Origin: Allomyces arbusculus
Taxonomy: Eukaryota > Blastocladiomycota > Blastocladiomycetes > Blastocladiales > Blastocladiaceae
NCBI GenBank assembly: GCA_027604705.1
Contig: JADHYV010000065.1
Location: forward strand, 1 to 64,000
Length of the DNA stretch: 64,000 bases
Direction: 5' to 3'
The notes beneath the pieces were generated by a model. The model worked only from the letters and a program-made list of their open reading frames with translations, was not told the DNA's origin and did no database searches. Below, piece by piece: positions 1 through 11,673 of this stretch; within the stretch, counting starts at the first letter, position 1; every line of letters begins with the position of its first letter. Both the position numbers and the translations under genes were made by a program.

Positions 1-329
1 ACTGGGCAAACGAAACGTTGCAAGCGGCAGCGAGCAACTGTGGTCGCCGCAAACGAACGCCGTTGCCCATCGGCCCTACTCGACTCGTCGACGCGCCGCC
101 GGTCGCCAACACGCTCACCTGGGCGGTGACATAATTGTCTGCCTGTCCGACTGTCCGCTGTCGTCAACGTAGGCGTAGACGCCAAATTGTTTTTGATCTA
201 CTCATCTCGCCAGTGCAAAATGTGCTGATGGTTCCGCCCGACCCAGGCCCATCGAGCGCCAAAAGGCAGCCAATGTTAGCTCCTGGTATCGTCCTGTCCA
301 TCGCGAAGTTCACCGCAGGCATCACCAAT
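1..329. other. Left end of the window, no gene seen
   Basis: Contains the 3' flank of PGS1. Nothing else recognisable. Confidence 0.4.
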
Positions 330-2185
330 CTAAAACATGTTCTGTGTGACATACGCGACCATTTTCGTCAACCAATGCACTTGCCTCGCCTCCAGCTCCT
401 TCTCCTCGACCACCTGACTCGGCGCCCACAACCCGTTCACCTCGTCGCGCAACTCCTCTTGGAGCCGCTTGTTGGTCGTGACGACAATCGCCTGCGCCTC
501 GACGTCGCGGTGCATCGACCGGTGCCCGAAATTTGACGACCCGATCACGGTTAGCCATGGGAGACGAGACGCGACGGGCGAGATCCAGAGTCCCTTGGCG
601 TGGAACGTCCACCCGGGACGCGCGTACTCGGCAAGCACGATCGGTTGCGCCGCGCCACGGACGCGCGCGAGGAACCGCGACTCGAGCCACGTGTAGGCGT
701 CGGGGATGTACTTGGAGACGCCCTTCGACCCAAAGAAGCCGTTGGCCTACACGGTCCAAAACGCAACCGTCAGCAGTCGCTTCCAATCCCATCACGCGAC
801 TCCAAAAAAACCGAGCATACTTGCGGCGACGCCGTCAACACATGCACCGGCCGATTCAACCCCAACACCGTATTCATCGTCGCGGGCGTCATATTGAAGT
901 ACCCCGACGTGAAGTACACGTTCCAGTCGCTCTTCTCCCGCTGCACGTCGGCCGCCTGCTTGAGCCCGGCCCAGACCCCCGCCATCAAGTCCTGCTCCTG
1001 GTACACGCCGAGCGGGCTCGCCTGGACCGCCGGCACGATCAGCGTGTCCTTGGCCCCCTTCTCCACCTCCTTTGGCACGGACTCGACGACGAGGGCCGGC
1101 GCGAGCCGCGCCTGCGCGTGCCGCTTGTACTCGCGCGGCGCGTCGACGGGCGAGTACGGCGTTGGCGCGACCAACTCGTACCCTATGCCTTCACTGTTCT
1201 TTTCCGGTACTCGCACGCGAAACGACACGTCGGCGACGGCCTCGACCACGCGCGCATAATGCCGCGCAACACGCGCATCGGCAATCTGCATGTACCGGTC
1301 CTGGCGGTTGGTGAAATAATCGTGGCTCAAATTCGCGCCGGAAATGATCAGCTGGTCGTCGGTCGCGAAGAGCTTGAAGTGCAGCAGGCCCACGGTCTCG
1401 TTGAACCGCGGCGGGATCAGCCGCTTTTTCCAGCCCGTCAGTTCGGGCGTGTGGTAGAGCGCAATGTGGACGCGGTCCGGGAAGGCCGAGATGAGCGGGG
1501 CCAGCGCGGTGACCGAGTTGCTGGAGGCGCCGCGCGTACCGCGCAGGTAGTCGATAAGAATCGTGCATTTGGTGGCGGGGTTTGCGGCGAGGGAATCGTG
1601 GATGGTTTGAATCTAGGTGGGGTGGATTGGGTTGGTGGTTGGGATGCGAGTTCGAGGACGGGCGAGCGGGCGCGGAGAGAGTGTACCAAGTCGTGCTCTT
1701 GCGGACCAATGTAGAGCGCCGACAGGACGATATGGCGGCGGGCGTTGCGGATATTGGCCTGGGCGCACGGAACTGGGTCAGCACCAGATGTTGATCGCGA
1801 CCACGAACACTGGGCACACCGTCCACTGACCGTGGTCGGGCAAACTGCGCAGTGTACTGCCGCGGCGGCGTACGACGCTGTCCACCAGTTTTGGTCGGCC
1901 GGCAGGTCACCAGGTTCAATTTACCTTGAGTTGCTCGTAAAAACTGGCAGGCGACGTGAGCACTTGCACCTGATCGCCATCGACCATGTAGCCGAGCTTG
2001 GACCACGGCGATGGCGCAGATTCATTCTTGGCCAAGGCTGCTGCTGCGGGTGTTGATGGACTGGTGGCCAACGAAGTTGGTGCTGTTGCTGAAGCGGAAG
2101 TCGGCCATCCCGGTTGGCCTCGCGCGTGGTGCGCGACGAGCTGCGCGAGCAAGCGCGCCGTTTCGGAGAGCCGGTGCGCAACCAT
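330..2185 (-). CDS. PGS1: CDP-diacylglycerol--glycerol-3-phosphate 3-phosphatidyltransferase (phosphatidylglycerophosphate synthase)
   Basis: Makes phosphatidylglycerophosphate from CDP-diacylglycerol and glycerol-3-phosphate in mitochondria, the committed step to cardiolipin. I model four exons: 2185-1925, 1758-1687, 1612-821 and 746-330, all joining in phase 0, giving about 513 residues. The phospholipase D fold shows twice. The first HKD motif is H189-x-K191-x4-D196 followed by ISGANLS and YFTNRQDRY. The second is H424-x-K426, followed by IGSSNFGHRS; its Asp is missing, as in known PGS1 proteins. NETVGLLHFK and TASPQANGF also match the family. The start at 2185 gives an Arg-rich, Leu-rich N-terminus that could be a mitochondrial presequence, but an upstream exon cannot be excluded. 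Divergent from the syntaxin gene. The family is secure; exact splice sites are inferred. Confidence 0.88.
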
Positions 2186-2646
2186 GGTCTATTATTGCGC
2201 GTGCTGGCAGCGTGCGAGCTGTTCGAGAAGAGAGCCGGAATCGTCGAGCTCGAGGTGGAATGCCTGCAGCGGAAGGGCCAAGGACCAGGCATTGCGGCGC
2301 AACTGTGAGCAACAGTGGACAACGCTGATCAGCGAACGCACGTGGGTCGCGCAAAATGAACGTCCACGCCAGACCCGACCGAAGAGAAGGCAAAACCATC
2401 GCTTGGCGCCGCTTGCTCTGCTGCTGGCTCGACAGTTCTTGACTTGAAGACAGGCCTCGCCCCGGTCGTTGGCGCCTCCTCCTCCTCCTACTCCTCCTCT
2501 CCCACCCGTCAAGGACCCACCGCAACCGCAATTGCCCGCACTCGCGCCGCGGCACGACGCTCATCGACTCGCCGCCCCTCCAGCCCGCCCCGGCGCGACT
2601 CGCGCGGCCAGTTCTCTCCCAACTGCAATCAACCTACCAGCCAACC
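2186..2646. other. Divergent intergenic region between PGS1 and syntaxin
   Basis: About 460 bp between two outward-facing start codons. It presumably holds both promoters. I see C/T-rich stretches near 2480-2520 but no clear TATA box or other recognisable site. Confidence 0.5.
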
Positions 2647-4015
2647 ATGAGCCAGTACCAACGCCCACCACAACAAGACTCGCGCGGTGGCTACGAGCTG
2701 GCGAATGCTCGCGCGAGTCCTGCCCAGTCGCCGCCCGTTGGCCGCGACCGGATGGCCGAGCTGCGCGTATGTCTCTTCCCGACAGCCATGGCCGCTTTCG
2801 CCGCCAGCGAGACTGATGCCGCCTTCTTGACGTAGGCCGCCGGCATCCAACGCCCCATGACCGTCTACTCGAACGACCCGAACGCCGGCGTCGCTGCCGG
2901 GTCCCCGGGTGGGGCCGTTGTCGCAGAGTTTCTCGACGATGTACGCCGCCGCAGCAACTGCGTTTTTTCGACGAAGCTGCCGCGGACGGAGGCGCTGACC
3001 ATATCCGTGTGTAGGTGGCGGCCATGGACCGTGCACTGCGCCGCGTCAAGGAGGACCTGGCGCGACTCGACCAGAGTCAACGGCGCGTGTTTGACGCGAT
3101 GCCCGAGCGGCAGGCCGCCGAGAACCAGCGCGAAATTGATGCGATTACCGCACAGACCAAGAGCGTGCTGAGTCGCATGCGCGATGACTTGAACCGTATG
3201 TTCTTGACCCCGCAACGTTGCCTCGTCTCGTCGTTCGGGTGTGCCTCATCGCCATTTTTTCCGCGATGATAGACCTCGATGCGCAACTCGCGACCCTGAC
3301 GCGCGGCACCGCCGACTACGCCATGTGCGGCAATCAGCTCGTCACGGTCAAGAAGCGGTACCAGGAACAGGTGCAGGCGTTCCACGCGCTCGAAACGGCT
3401 TTCCAAGGCCGCCAGCGCGACCGCTTACTGCGCGAAATGCGCATTGTGAAACCCGACGCGACCGCCAACGACGTCGACGAGTACCTCGCCTCCGGCGGCC
3501 AGGGTGGGATCTTCGCCCAGGAAGTCCTGCACTCGGCACGGTACGGCGAGGCGCGCAACGCGCTCCGTGCGGTCCAGGACCGGCACGCCGAGTTACGCGC
3601 GATCGAGGCGACCGTCGAGGAATTGGCACAATTGTTTCTCGATTTGAACACGCTGATTGAGCAGCAGGATTATACGATCAATCAAGTGACCGAGTACGTC
3701 GAGGCGACGACGGCTGATTTGGAACGCGGCGAGAAAGAGGTCGACAAGGCCGTCGAGATTCGCAAGAACAGCATCAAGTGGTCGTGGTACCTGTGTGGGT
3801 GCGTCGTGCTGATCATCGCTGCAGTCGCGATTTGGCTGTTTGTGTTTGGGCCTGGCAAGGACTGGATCAAGGGGTCCGGGAACTCGTCGGGCAGTACGAC
3901 GACGACGGTCGTCATGGTCACGGCGACCCCCACGCCGACGCCGACGGCTGGTATTGCCAAGTCGTTGGTCGATGCTGCGTGGACGCCCGCACCGACGCCC
4001 GCACCAACACCTTAG
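2647..4015 (+). CDS. Syntaxin-like Qa-SNARE with a long luminal/extracellular tail
   Basis: Target-membrane Qa-SNARE that forms the four-helix fusion bundle, most like plasma-membrane Sso1/syntaxin-1 types. Exons 2647-2766, 2836-2940, 3015-3195 and 3273-4015 give about 382 residues. An N-terminal Habc-like region begins around EFLDD/VAAMDRAL. The C-terminal SNARE helix (about residues 240-305) carries the central glutamine in LNTLIEQQDYTI. It is followed by a single membrane segment, WYLCGCVVLIIAAVAIWLFV. Most syntaxins end a few residues after this anchor. Here about 55 further residues follow, rich in Thr, Ser and Pro with a TPTPTPT run and a PAPTPAPTP end. The tail would face the lumen or outside and could be O-glycosylated (inference). 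Convergent with the Rab6 gene, also a trafficking factor. Confidence 0.85.
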
Positions 4016-4517
4016 ATTTGGCCTTTTTGTTTCTTTTTCATTTTAGTTTTTTTTGCATTGCACCGTTTCGCACTGCGCCCGCTCGCCGCCTCCTCGACGT
4101 ACCGTTAATTGGCTGTTTGTTGTGTTTTTGCTGCAGCGGCACGATGCCCCCTTCGTTCCTTCTTTGCCCCGCCAACCGTTTCCCCTTCACCGTGTACTGA
4201 TGCATGCCCGATTTCTCCGTACCTACAAGGCTCCTGTCGTGCGTTTGTTTGTGCACGGCACGCCCGGCCGTCCTGCCCCCCTGCTTTCCTTGCTTCTCCC
4301 TGGTTGCTCAGTTTTTTTGGCGCTTAAATACAGATATCATCCGGCCGTGCAAAAAGGCGAGAGCATAAAAAAATCTATTATCAAGACGGCGAGTTGCGTG
4401 GAACCAAACGACCAAAACGATTCAAAACTGCACCCGAGCCCAAGCCCTCCCCACCATCCTCGGCAGGCTCCCCTCCCGCGGCGCGCTCCTCCTCCATCCC
4501 TCCTCCCCTCCCGGCGC
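4016..4517. other. Convergent 3' region between syntaxin and Rab6
   Basis: About 500 bp holding the 3' flanks of two converging genes. It starts with a T-rich stretch at 4020-4055 just after the syntaxin stop, a plausible 3'-end signal. No gene seen. Confidence 0.45.
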
Positions 4518-5478
<961 letters not shown>

Positions 5479-6370
5479 GGTGACGAACGACGGGGTGCGG
5501 CGGGACGGGAGCGGGAATCGATAATGGGAGCCAACACGCGCGGGTGTGGGAGATGGGTTGGTCGCGTCGGTCGGGCGGGCGGAGCTGGAGCTGGAGCACG
5601 CGAGCGTCGGTGCGCGGTTCACGGCGCGCGGTGGACGGGTACGCGTGCGCGGCGTTGACACGGGCACGAATCAACGATGGCTTGGCTCAAGAGCAATGCG
5701 GGCACGAGCGAATTCAGTCGTGCTGAGCCTGGTCCGGTCGGTGTTGCGGGAGTCGCGAGATTGCGCGACGCGTGTCGCGGTGGCGGGCGGGCGTTGGCAA
5801 CGAGCGGCGGCGCGCTCGAATCAACAGGCAGGCTGCGAGCTGGCCGGCCGGGAGTTGGTTGGTTGGCAGCAGGCAGGATCCGCGCGGGGGCGGCGTCGGC
5901 GGAAGGGCTGGCGCGCGTGCAGAGAATGGCACGCTCGGATCCGAGTGCGCAGAGTCGTGCGCGGTCGCGATGCTGCTGCTGCAGGTGGTGGTTGCGTGGG
6001 CCGTGGTTGCGTGGGCCGTGGTTGCGTGGGCCGTGGTTGCGTGGGCCGTGTGCTCGACCGTGGTGGTGGTGGATTGGTGTGCCGGCGGGGAGGAAGCACG
6101 CGCGCAACGTCAAGGGACGAATGCTCTCGCCGGCGCCTTTCGCCCTGCTGCTCTTGAGCGGGCTCGCAAGGAAAGGGCGGCGGCGTGGCGCCTCTGCACG
6201 TGGCACGCAAACTGCAAGCGGGACGCGGCCTGCACGACCCAAGAACACAAATCACGTCAAGCTCAGATTTGAATTTGGTGATCGACGGCGACTGTCGGCC
6301 CTGCCGGGTGTGCACAACCGCTTTATTCCAGAACGGTTCGTGATCCCGCCCAAACGAGCGAGCACGATGA
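5479..6370. other. Intergenic region between Rab6 start and the THOC7-like stop
   Basis: About 890 bp of GC-rich DNA upstream of the Rab6 gene. Open frames occur on both strands but are low-complexity and lack domain similarity, so I do not call a gene. It contains a 15-bp tandem repeat, listed separately. Confidence 0.5.
5988..6047. repeat. Minisatellite, four perfect 15-bp units
   Basis: Four identical head-to-tail copies of GTGGTTGCGTGGGCC lie at 5988-6002, 6003-6017, 6018-6032 and 6033-6047, followed by a partial unit. The plus strand is strongly G/T-biased. Confidence 0.9.
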
Positions 6371-7258
6371 TCACCCGCGCCGCCCGCCAATCTCGCCCTC
6401 CTCGGCACCCGTATGCGCGCGCGAATGCCCCCCACCCGCCGCTGCAGCCGGCCCCGGCGCCGTACTCCCCGGCCGCCCCGCTGCCGCCGCGACATCCGCG
6501 GCCAACTCCCTCTGCATCTCGGCCCTCGCCGCCATCTCCTCCTTGACCCCATCCCTAACCCCGGCCACGGCGCGCAACGCCCTTTGCAACTCGGCCCGCC
6601 GCTCGGCCGCGTGCCGCGTCTGGTCCACCAACCGTTGCCGCAATGCCGCAATCGCCAACTCCAGGTCGTTGGTCTGGAGGTTCAACGCCGCGCGCGATTG
6701 GGTCTTGCGGACATCGGCCATGATCGCCTCGTACTCGATCTTGCGGTGCAACTGCTGTTCGAGTTCCGCGCGCCGCGCAATCAGCGCGTCGAGGTCGGCC
6801 TGTGTCGCGCGCTTGGCCTCGTCGGTCGACCGCAGGTGGCCGTATTCGGCGTGCTGTTCCGTGGATTCCATGGTGGCGACCATGCGGAATTTGCGGTGCG
6901 CGACTTGCGCGGCCATGGCGTGCAGGTGCAGCAGTTCAGCGTGGTCCGGGCTAATTCCGACGAGGGAATTTTGTGCGGTCAGTGGGGTCGTGCGTGGTCA
7001 GGAGCAGCAGCAAACTGGGACGAGCGCAACGTACGCACACGTCGCCCGGGTGGCTGGCCAGCGCAGTTTGCAGGTCGGCGTAGGCCTTGTAGAGCGGGTC
7101 GAGCGTCGCCTGCTCCTCGATCGTGTGGTCAAGCCGGCGCTCGATGCCAACTAGCAGGCGCGGCGTGTCAGCTGGTGGCCGTGGTCAGGAGGTCGGTGCG
7201 TGCAATCGACCGCACAGTTCATGTCATTTGGGCTCTCGAGGAATTGGATGAGGTCCAT
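6371..7258 (-). CDS. THO complex subunit 7-like coiled-coil protein
   Basis: Probably the THOC7/Mft1 subunit of the THO mRNA-export complex. A likely three-exon gene starts with MDLIQFLESPND at 7258. The second exon carries GIERRLDHTIEEQATLDPLY (about 7165-7040) and the last runs from about 6950 to the stop at 6371. The long central coiled coil contains QLHRKIEYEAIMADVRKTQS, which aligns with the family hallmark in which a basic stretch precedes Y-[ED]-A and a short loop with Ser/Arg. A second heptad-rich segment follows and the C-terminus is Ala/Gly/Pro-rich. Splice junctions for the first two introns are inferred from phase only. It diverges from U1-70K, another nuclear RNA factor. It could be another coiled-coil protein. 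Confidence 0.58.
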
Positions 7259-7594
7259 GGCGCGGAATGCAGCGAGTGATGGAGATCGGTTGTGCGAGGA
7301 TATGGTCAGTTTCGGGTTGAGGTCGACGACGTCGACGACGGCAAGGTGAGGGCCAGGCGATTGCTGACAACGGTCTCGAACCACGCGCTGCCACGTGCCT
7401 TGTTCCCGCCAAGCAGCTCGCGACCAAGCTGGCGCCGTTTCTGCCGCCGCGACCACGGCGACGAGGACGACGAGACGACGTTGCCAGCACGCGACGCCGG
7501 CACGACGACGAGCAGCAGGGCCTGAACGACCGCAACAGCAGCGACACTTCCCGATCAGCATCTCAACGCAACAGCGCAGCACCAGCAACCAGCC
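7259..7594. other. Divergent promoter region of the THOC7-like gene and U1-70K
   Basis: About 335 bp between two outward starts. The part before U1-70K is CA-rich. No TATA box or other defined element is evident. Confidence 0.45.
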
Positions 7595-9140
7595 ATGACT
7601 GACCGTCTCCCGCCGAACTTGCTCGCGCGGTTCGCGCCACGCCCGCCCATCGAGTACCTGCCGCCGCTCGACCGCGCCCCCGGCGAGCGCGAAGGGCCAC
7701 GCTACTCGGGTGTCGCCGACCTGATGGCCGAGCTCAAGACGTACGACCCAGACTACGTGCCGTGGGAATCGGCCGAGGAGAAGCGGCAGCGCAAGGTTAG
7801 TGTCTGCCTCCTCGATCGCGCAGCGCCTTGGATCGCGACGCTGACCGTGCTCGTGCTGGATTCAATTCAACAGAAGGAGGAGCGCGAGCTCAAGGCCAAG
7901 GAAGAGATTGAGAAGCGACTCGCGACATGTAATTATTTGTGGTACACCTTTCTACCCCCTCCCGGAACGGCAACAATGGCGATGGCGAGCGGCCGGCTGA
8001 GATGCGGTGCCCAGGTGGTCTGATCTGGTGCGTTGTCTTCTCGTCGGCCTTGCCCCCTGCCCCCACTGCCCTCCTGCTCCTCTCCTCCTCTTCTCCCGAA
8101 GTTTCGGTACGGACCCCTCCCGCTAATCCACCTGCACCCCACCTCACCACCCAGGGAACCCGCACGACGACGCGCACGCGACCTCGGACCCCTTCAAGAC
8201 GCTTTTTGTCGGGCGGCTCGCGTATACGACGACCGAATCCTCTCTCCGGAAAGAATTCGAGTACTTTGGCCCCGTCAAGACCATCAAGCTCGTGACCTCC
8301 CCTTCTGGAAACTCGCGCGGGTACGCGTTTGTCGAATTCGACCGCGAAAAGGACATGAAGGCCGCGTATCGCGACGCCGACGGGATCAAACTTGACGGCC
8401 GCCGTATTCTCGTCGACGTCGAGCGCGGACGCACCGTCAAGGGCTGGAAACCGCGCCGCCTGGGGGGTGGGCTCGGGCATACCCGCGCTGGCGACAAGAC
8501 CGAGAATCAGACGTACCCGGGACGCGACATGTCGCACCTGCGCAAGGCGGAAGCCGCGGCTGCGGCCGCGGCCGCGGCGAATGGGCCGTCCCGCGGGGGG
8601 TACGGAGGTGGGGGGCGCGGCGGGTTCGGTCGCGGCGGCGGATTTGGCGGCGGACGCGGTGGGTTTGGCGGTGGCCGCGGCGGATTCGGCGGTGGCCGTG
8701 GCGGGTATGGCGGCGGTGGTGGCGGCGGTGGGTACGGCAGTTCGCGCGACGGCGGCGGGCCGCGCCCCGGGTTCGATCGCGGCGCGCCTCCGCCTCCTTA
8801 CGGGTCGCGCCCAGGCCCGCACAGCGGTGGGGGGTACGGCTCGCGGCCGTCGTACGGCGGGGATCGGGACCGCGACCGCGACCGTGACCGGCCGGCGTAT
8901 GGCGGGGACCGCGACCGCGACCGCGACCGGGATCGGTATGGCGGCGGGGACCGGGACCGGGACCGGGATCGGTATGGTGGGGGTGACCGGGACCGCGACC
9001 GGTATGGTGGGGATCGGGATCGGGACCGCGACCGGTACGGCGGTGGCGGTGGGGACCGCGGCGCGCCGCCGCCTGGCGCGTACGATCGGCGTCGGGAGCG
9101 GTCGCCGCCGCGCGGGTATGATTCTGGCCGCCGGTATTGA
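7595..9140 (+). CDS. SNP1: U1 small nuclear ribonucleoprotein 70 kDa
   Basis: U1 snRNP protein that binds stem-loop I of U1 snRNA for 5' splice-site recognition. Exons 7595-7795, 7874-7928 and 8155-9140 give about 413 residues. The N-terminus shows the U1-70K signature: [15 protein letters not shown], then the helix ending [15 protein letters not shown]. The RRM has RNP2 LFVGRL and RNP1 RGYAFVEF, followed by [20 protein letters not shown], the family's RNA-binding extension. The C-terminus is unusual: Gly-rich FGG/RGG repeats (about residues 215-270) and then [11 protein letters not shown] blocks, with almost no Arg-Ser dipeptides. The DNA encoding this tail is internally repetitive. Convergent with the Ups1-like gene. 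Confidence 0.93.
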
Positions 9141-9507
9141 TGCGCGAGTAAAGTGAAGGAGCGAGGAGTGCAGTGCAGTGCAGCGCAGGTAGCGTGGATT
9201 TGGAAATGAAATGCATCCGCTTCTTGTATCTTCCACCTACTCGTCCTCACGCTGGACGGAACCCCACAATAACGCAAACGACACGACCTCCCGCCAGCAC
9301 CAAACGGAAACGAAAAGCCAAACGGCAAGGAAAAAGGTATGGAGCCACTCAAAAAAGAACGAGAAAGGGAAGAACGAAACCAATAAACGATTGAAAGCTA
9401 CGACGACTTCAAAACAAACCACGACGAGAACAGGACACTATCGACCCCCAACCAACGGGGTCACTACCCTCACTTTCATCTCCACCTCCTCCATCTCCTC
9501 GAATCCT
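9141..9507. other. Convergent 3' region between U1-70K and the Ups1-like gene
   Basis: About 370 bp, A-rich in its middle (9290-9430). It should hold both polyadenylation regions. No gene seen. Confidence 0.45.
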
Positions 9508-10322
9508 CTACGGTGCCGATGGCGCCGGCACCGCCGCGGCGGCTGCACTCCCCTTGGCCGCCTTGACCTTTTCCCGCACGCTCGCCAGGACATGCAGCAT
9601 CCCCATGCGCGACCGCTGCAAGTTATCCGCGAACCGCGACACGCCGAACCGTTCCAACCGGCCCGTCAGTCCCCACCCCAGATCCGAACTGATATGCGCC
9701 GTCGTCGTCACGACCGTCGCGTTCGGGTTCGTCGGGTGCGGCGTGATTTCCTGCACTTCCTCGACGTAGAGCATCCGCCGGTGGTCGAGATTGCGCGTGC
9801 GTGTGACCATACGCCGTGCGGCGCAGTCGACGCTCGAGTCTTCGAGAATTAGGACGACCGGGTTCACTTTGACAAGGTTCGCGGCCCATGCGGGGACAGA
9901 CCCGGATTTGCGGTGCACGCGGGTCGTCGTGAGCGTCGTGCCGTGTACAGACCGCGCAAGAACGTCGGATTGAAGGACGTGCTTGGCGAACGGGTTTGGG
10001 TACTTGTTGAAAATGGCAAATGTCACGTCCGACCACGGCGCGCTACATGCACGGAAGTGGTTGGTGGTAAGATGCGGGGGTGTCGCACAAGGACGATGAG
10101 CGGCATGGGTCCTCTTCGCCGCGCGCGCGTCGTCGCACCGCATCGCATCGCATCGAGCCGCGTCCCATCCCATTGGAGCGCCGGGAGGTGGGACAAACGA
10201 GTCCATTGCTGGCACAGGTCCATGATTTATCGGGCCAAACCCTACAACAACACGCGCGGCGCGGCGGTGATGGCAGCGGCAGAGACGTACTCGAACTCGG
10301 TCGAGTGGCGGAACACTTTCAT
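9508..10322 (-). CDS. Ups1/PRELID1-like mitochondrial lipid-transfer protein
   Basis: PRELI/MSF1-domain protein of the mitochondrial intermembrane space. Ups1-type members carry phosphatidic acid to the inner membrane for cardiolipin synthesis. Exons 10322-10291 and 10042-9508 give 188 residues. The spliced N-terminus reads MKVFRHSTEFDAPWSDVT, the canonical family opening, followed by KYPNPFAKHVLQSDVLARSV. LILEDSSVD and RMLYVEEVQEI match Ups1/PRELID1 better than the Ups2/SLMO branch. The last about 25 residues are Lys/Ala-rich. PGS1, which acts later in the same pathway, lies about 7 kb away; that is noted only as a coincidence of content. Confidence 0.85.
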
Positions 10323-11564
10323 GGTCAAACGAACAAGAGCTGGAACAATCACAGCAGCAACGCCGTCGACGAGATAATGCACAAACGAGTGGGTCGAGGA
10401 GCGAAGCGTTTGAGGCACACAGCGGCTGTTACTGGGGCGGAACGGCGCGCAGGAACGGCGCGAAACGACGCGCCGATGAGGTCCAAGGACGGCGAGCGGG
10501 CGCGCGGCGAGGGGGGCGAATAGCGCGCGAACGAGAGCTGCGTGCGGCTGAAACTTCAACGGGCCGAAAGAACAGGTCGACGGGTCGGCGTCGGGTGCGG
10601 GGGTGGCGTGGCCGCTGGCGTGGCCGGTGAACACGGGCGAGGGCGCGTGCGGGCACTCGAGTGCGGGTAGTAGCAGGCGGTGGCGACGTGGATGTGGTCG
10701 AGGAGATTGTCGTGCAGCAGGTCGTTTGGCCAAGTGGGGGTGTGGGATGGATGAGTGAGAGAAGCTGATTTTCTTGGTGATCAGAAAACTCGAGAGCCGG
10801 GCGCGTGTCAACTTCGCGATCCGTGCAGCTCCGGCCGGGTGTTTTCGCCATCGGACGTTGCGTTGCGATCTGCGAACCCGCTGGAAGATCTGTCAAACAA
10901 ACCCTAGACAGTGTTCTGAAGTGGTTCTGCCCAGCAACAAGTCACTTGCCGCGGCCTGACCAGCACGCACTCGCCTGCGCACCCACTGCAGAAATATTTA
11001 AATCCACTGACACCAGCTTTCCTGTCCTGTAACTACTAAATTCGCCCTTACTTACCTGAGCAGATCTCGCATGTCACGGATCCTGCTCTAAATACAGGGC
11101 GTATATTCAAAGATGCCTTTTTACAATCCACGCGCGAATATTAGACGAGGTCGTTTGCGCTCTCAGCCTGTGCCTTTCGGGGTTACGGGTTGGGCGTGCA
11201 CATGGTTTCAGCAGAGCGAGTGGTTCGCTGGGTACCGACATGAGTTGGTCAGATTTTGCTAGCTTTTGCTCGGTTTTTGAATTTCGCTGGCAACTGCCGA
11301 CGAACAGCAGAGGTTCTATGATACCTGTCTAGCGACAGTTTGATGCCCCGACGAAGAAACCGTCCACCTTGGGTGCGGGAACAAAACAATGGTTACAAAT
11401 CACTTGAATCCCCAGCAGTCATTGAAAGCTCACATCGACAAATAATCAAAGAGTTGACTGGTAAAACAGTCTTTTACGAGCATAAGAACGACTCTGCACA
11501 ATGAAAAAGTTGTCAGTTGAAGAGTACGGTCGTTTTTGGTGCAACTGAATTTGACTTCTGTCAT
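10323..11564. other. Gene-poor intergenic stretch
   Basis: About 1.2 kb between the Ups1-like gene and tRNA-Val. GC falls to the right, and 11,040-11,560 is visibly AT-richer than its surroundings. Open frames are short and unrelated to anything I recognise. Confidence 0.5.
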
Positions 11565-11636
11565 GTCACCGCCCAGGATCGAACTGGGGACCTTGAGTGT
11601 GTGAGACTCACGTGATAACCACTACACCACGGTGAC
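11565..11636 (-). tRNA. tRNA-Val (anticodon CAC)
   Basis: On the minus strand the 7-bp acceptor stem GTCACCG pairs with CGGTGAC. The anticodon loop CTCACAC gives CAC, reading GTG valine codons. The A box (TGGTGTAGTGGTTATC) and B box (GTTCGATCC) are both intact. Length is 72 nt with no intron and no encoded CCA. The nearest downstream T-run is about 65 nt away. Confidence 0.95.
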
Positions 11637-11644
11637 GAAATAGA

Positions 11645-11673
11645 CGATGCTTAACTGCTGAGCTAACCCACCG
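11645..11673 (-). pseudogene. tRNA 5'-half remnant next to tRNA-Val
   Basis: Read on the minus strand, immediately upstream of tRNA-Val, this segment contains TTAGCTCAGCAGTTAAGC, matching a tRNA A box and D arm. No matching anticodon arm or T arm follows before tRNA-Val begins. It looks like the 5' half of a second, truncated tRNA gene. Confidence 0.4.

Noticed and set aside
5988-6047. Possible CRISPR-like array
   Set aside because: The 15-bp units are adjacent with no spacers, and the genome is eukaryotic. It is a minisatellite.
5546-6248. Open frames around 5.5-6.2 kb as a gene
   Set aside because: Frames on both strands overlap, are Arg/His/Pro-rich, and run through the minisatellite. 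There is no domain, and codon bias is no better than antisense.
7890-9236. Minus-strand Pro/Val/Ala-rich frame opposite U1-70K
   Set aside because: It is the antis­ense of the Gly/Arg/Asp repeats of the U1-70K tail.
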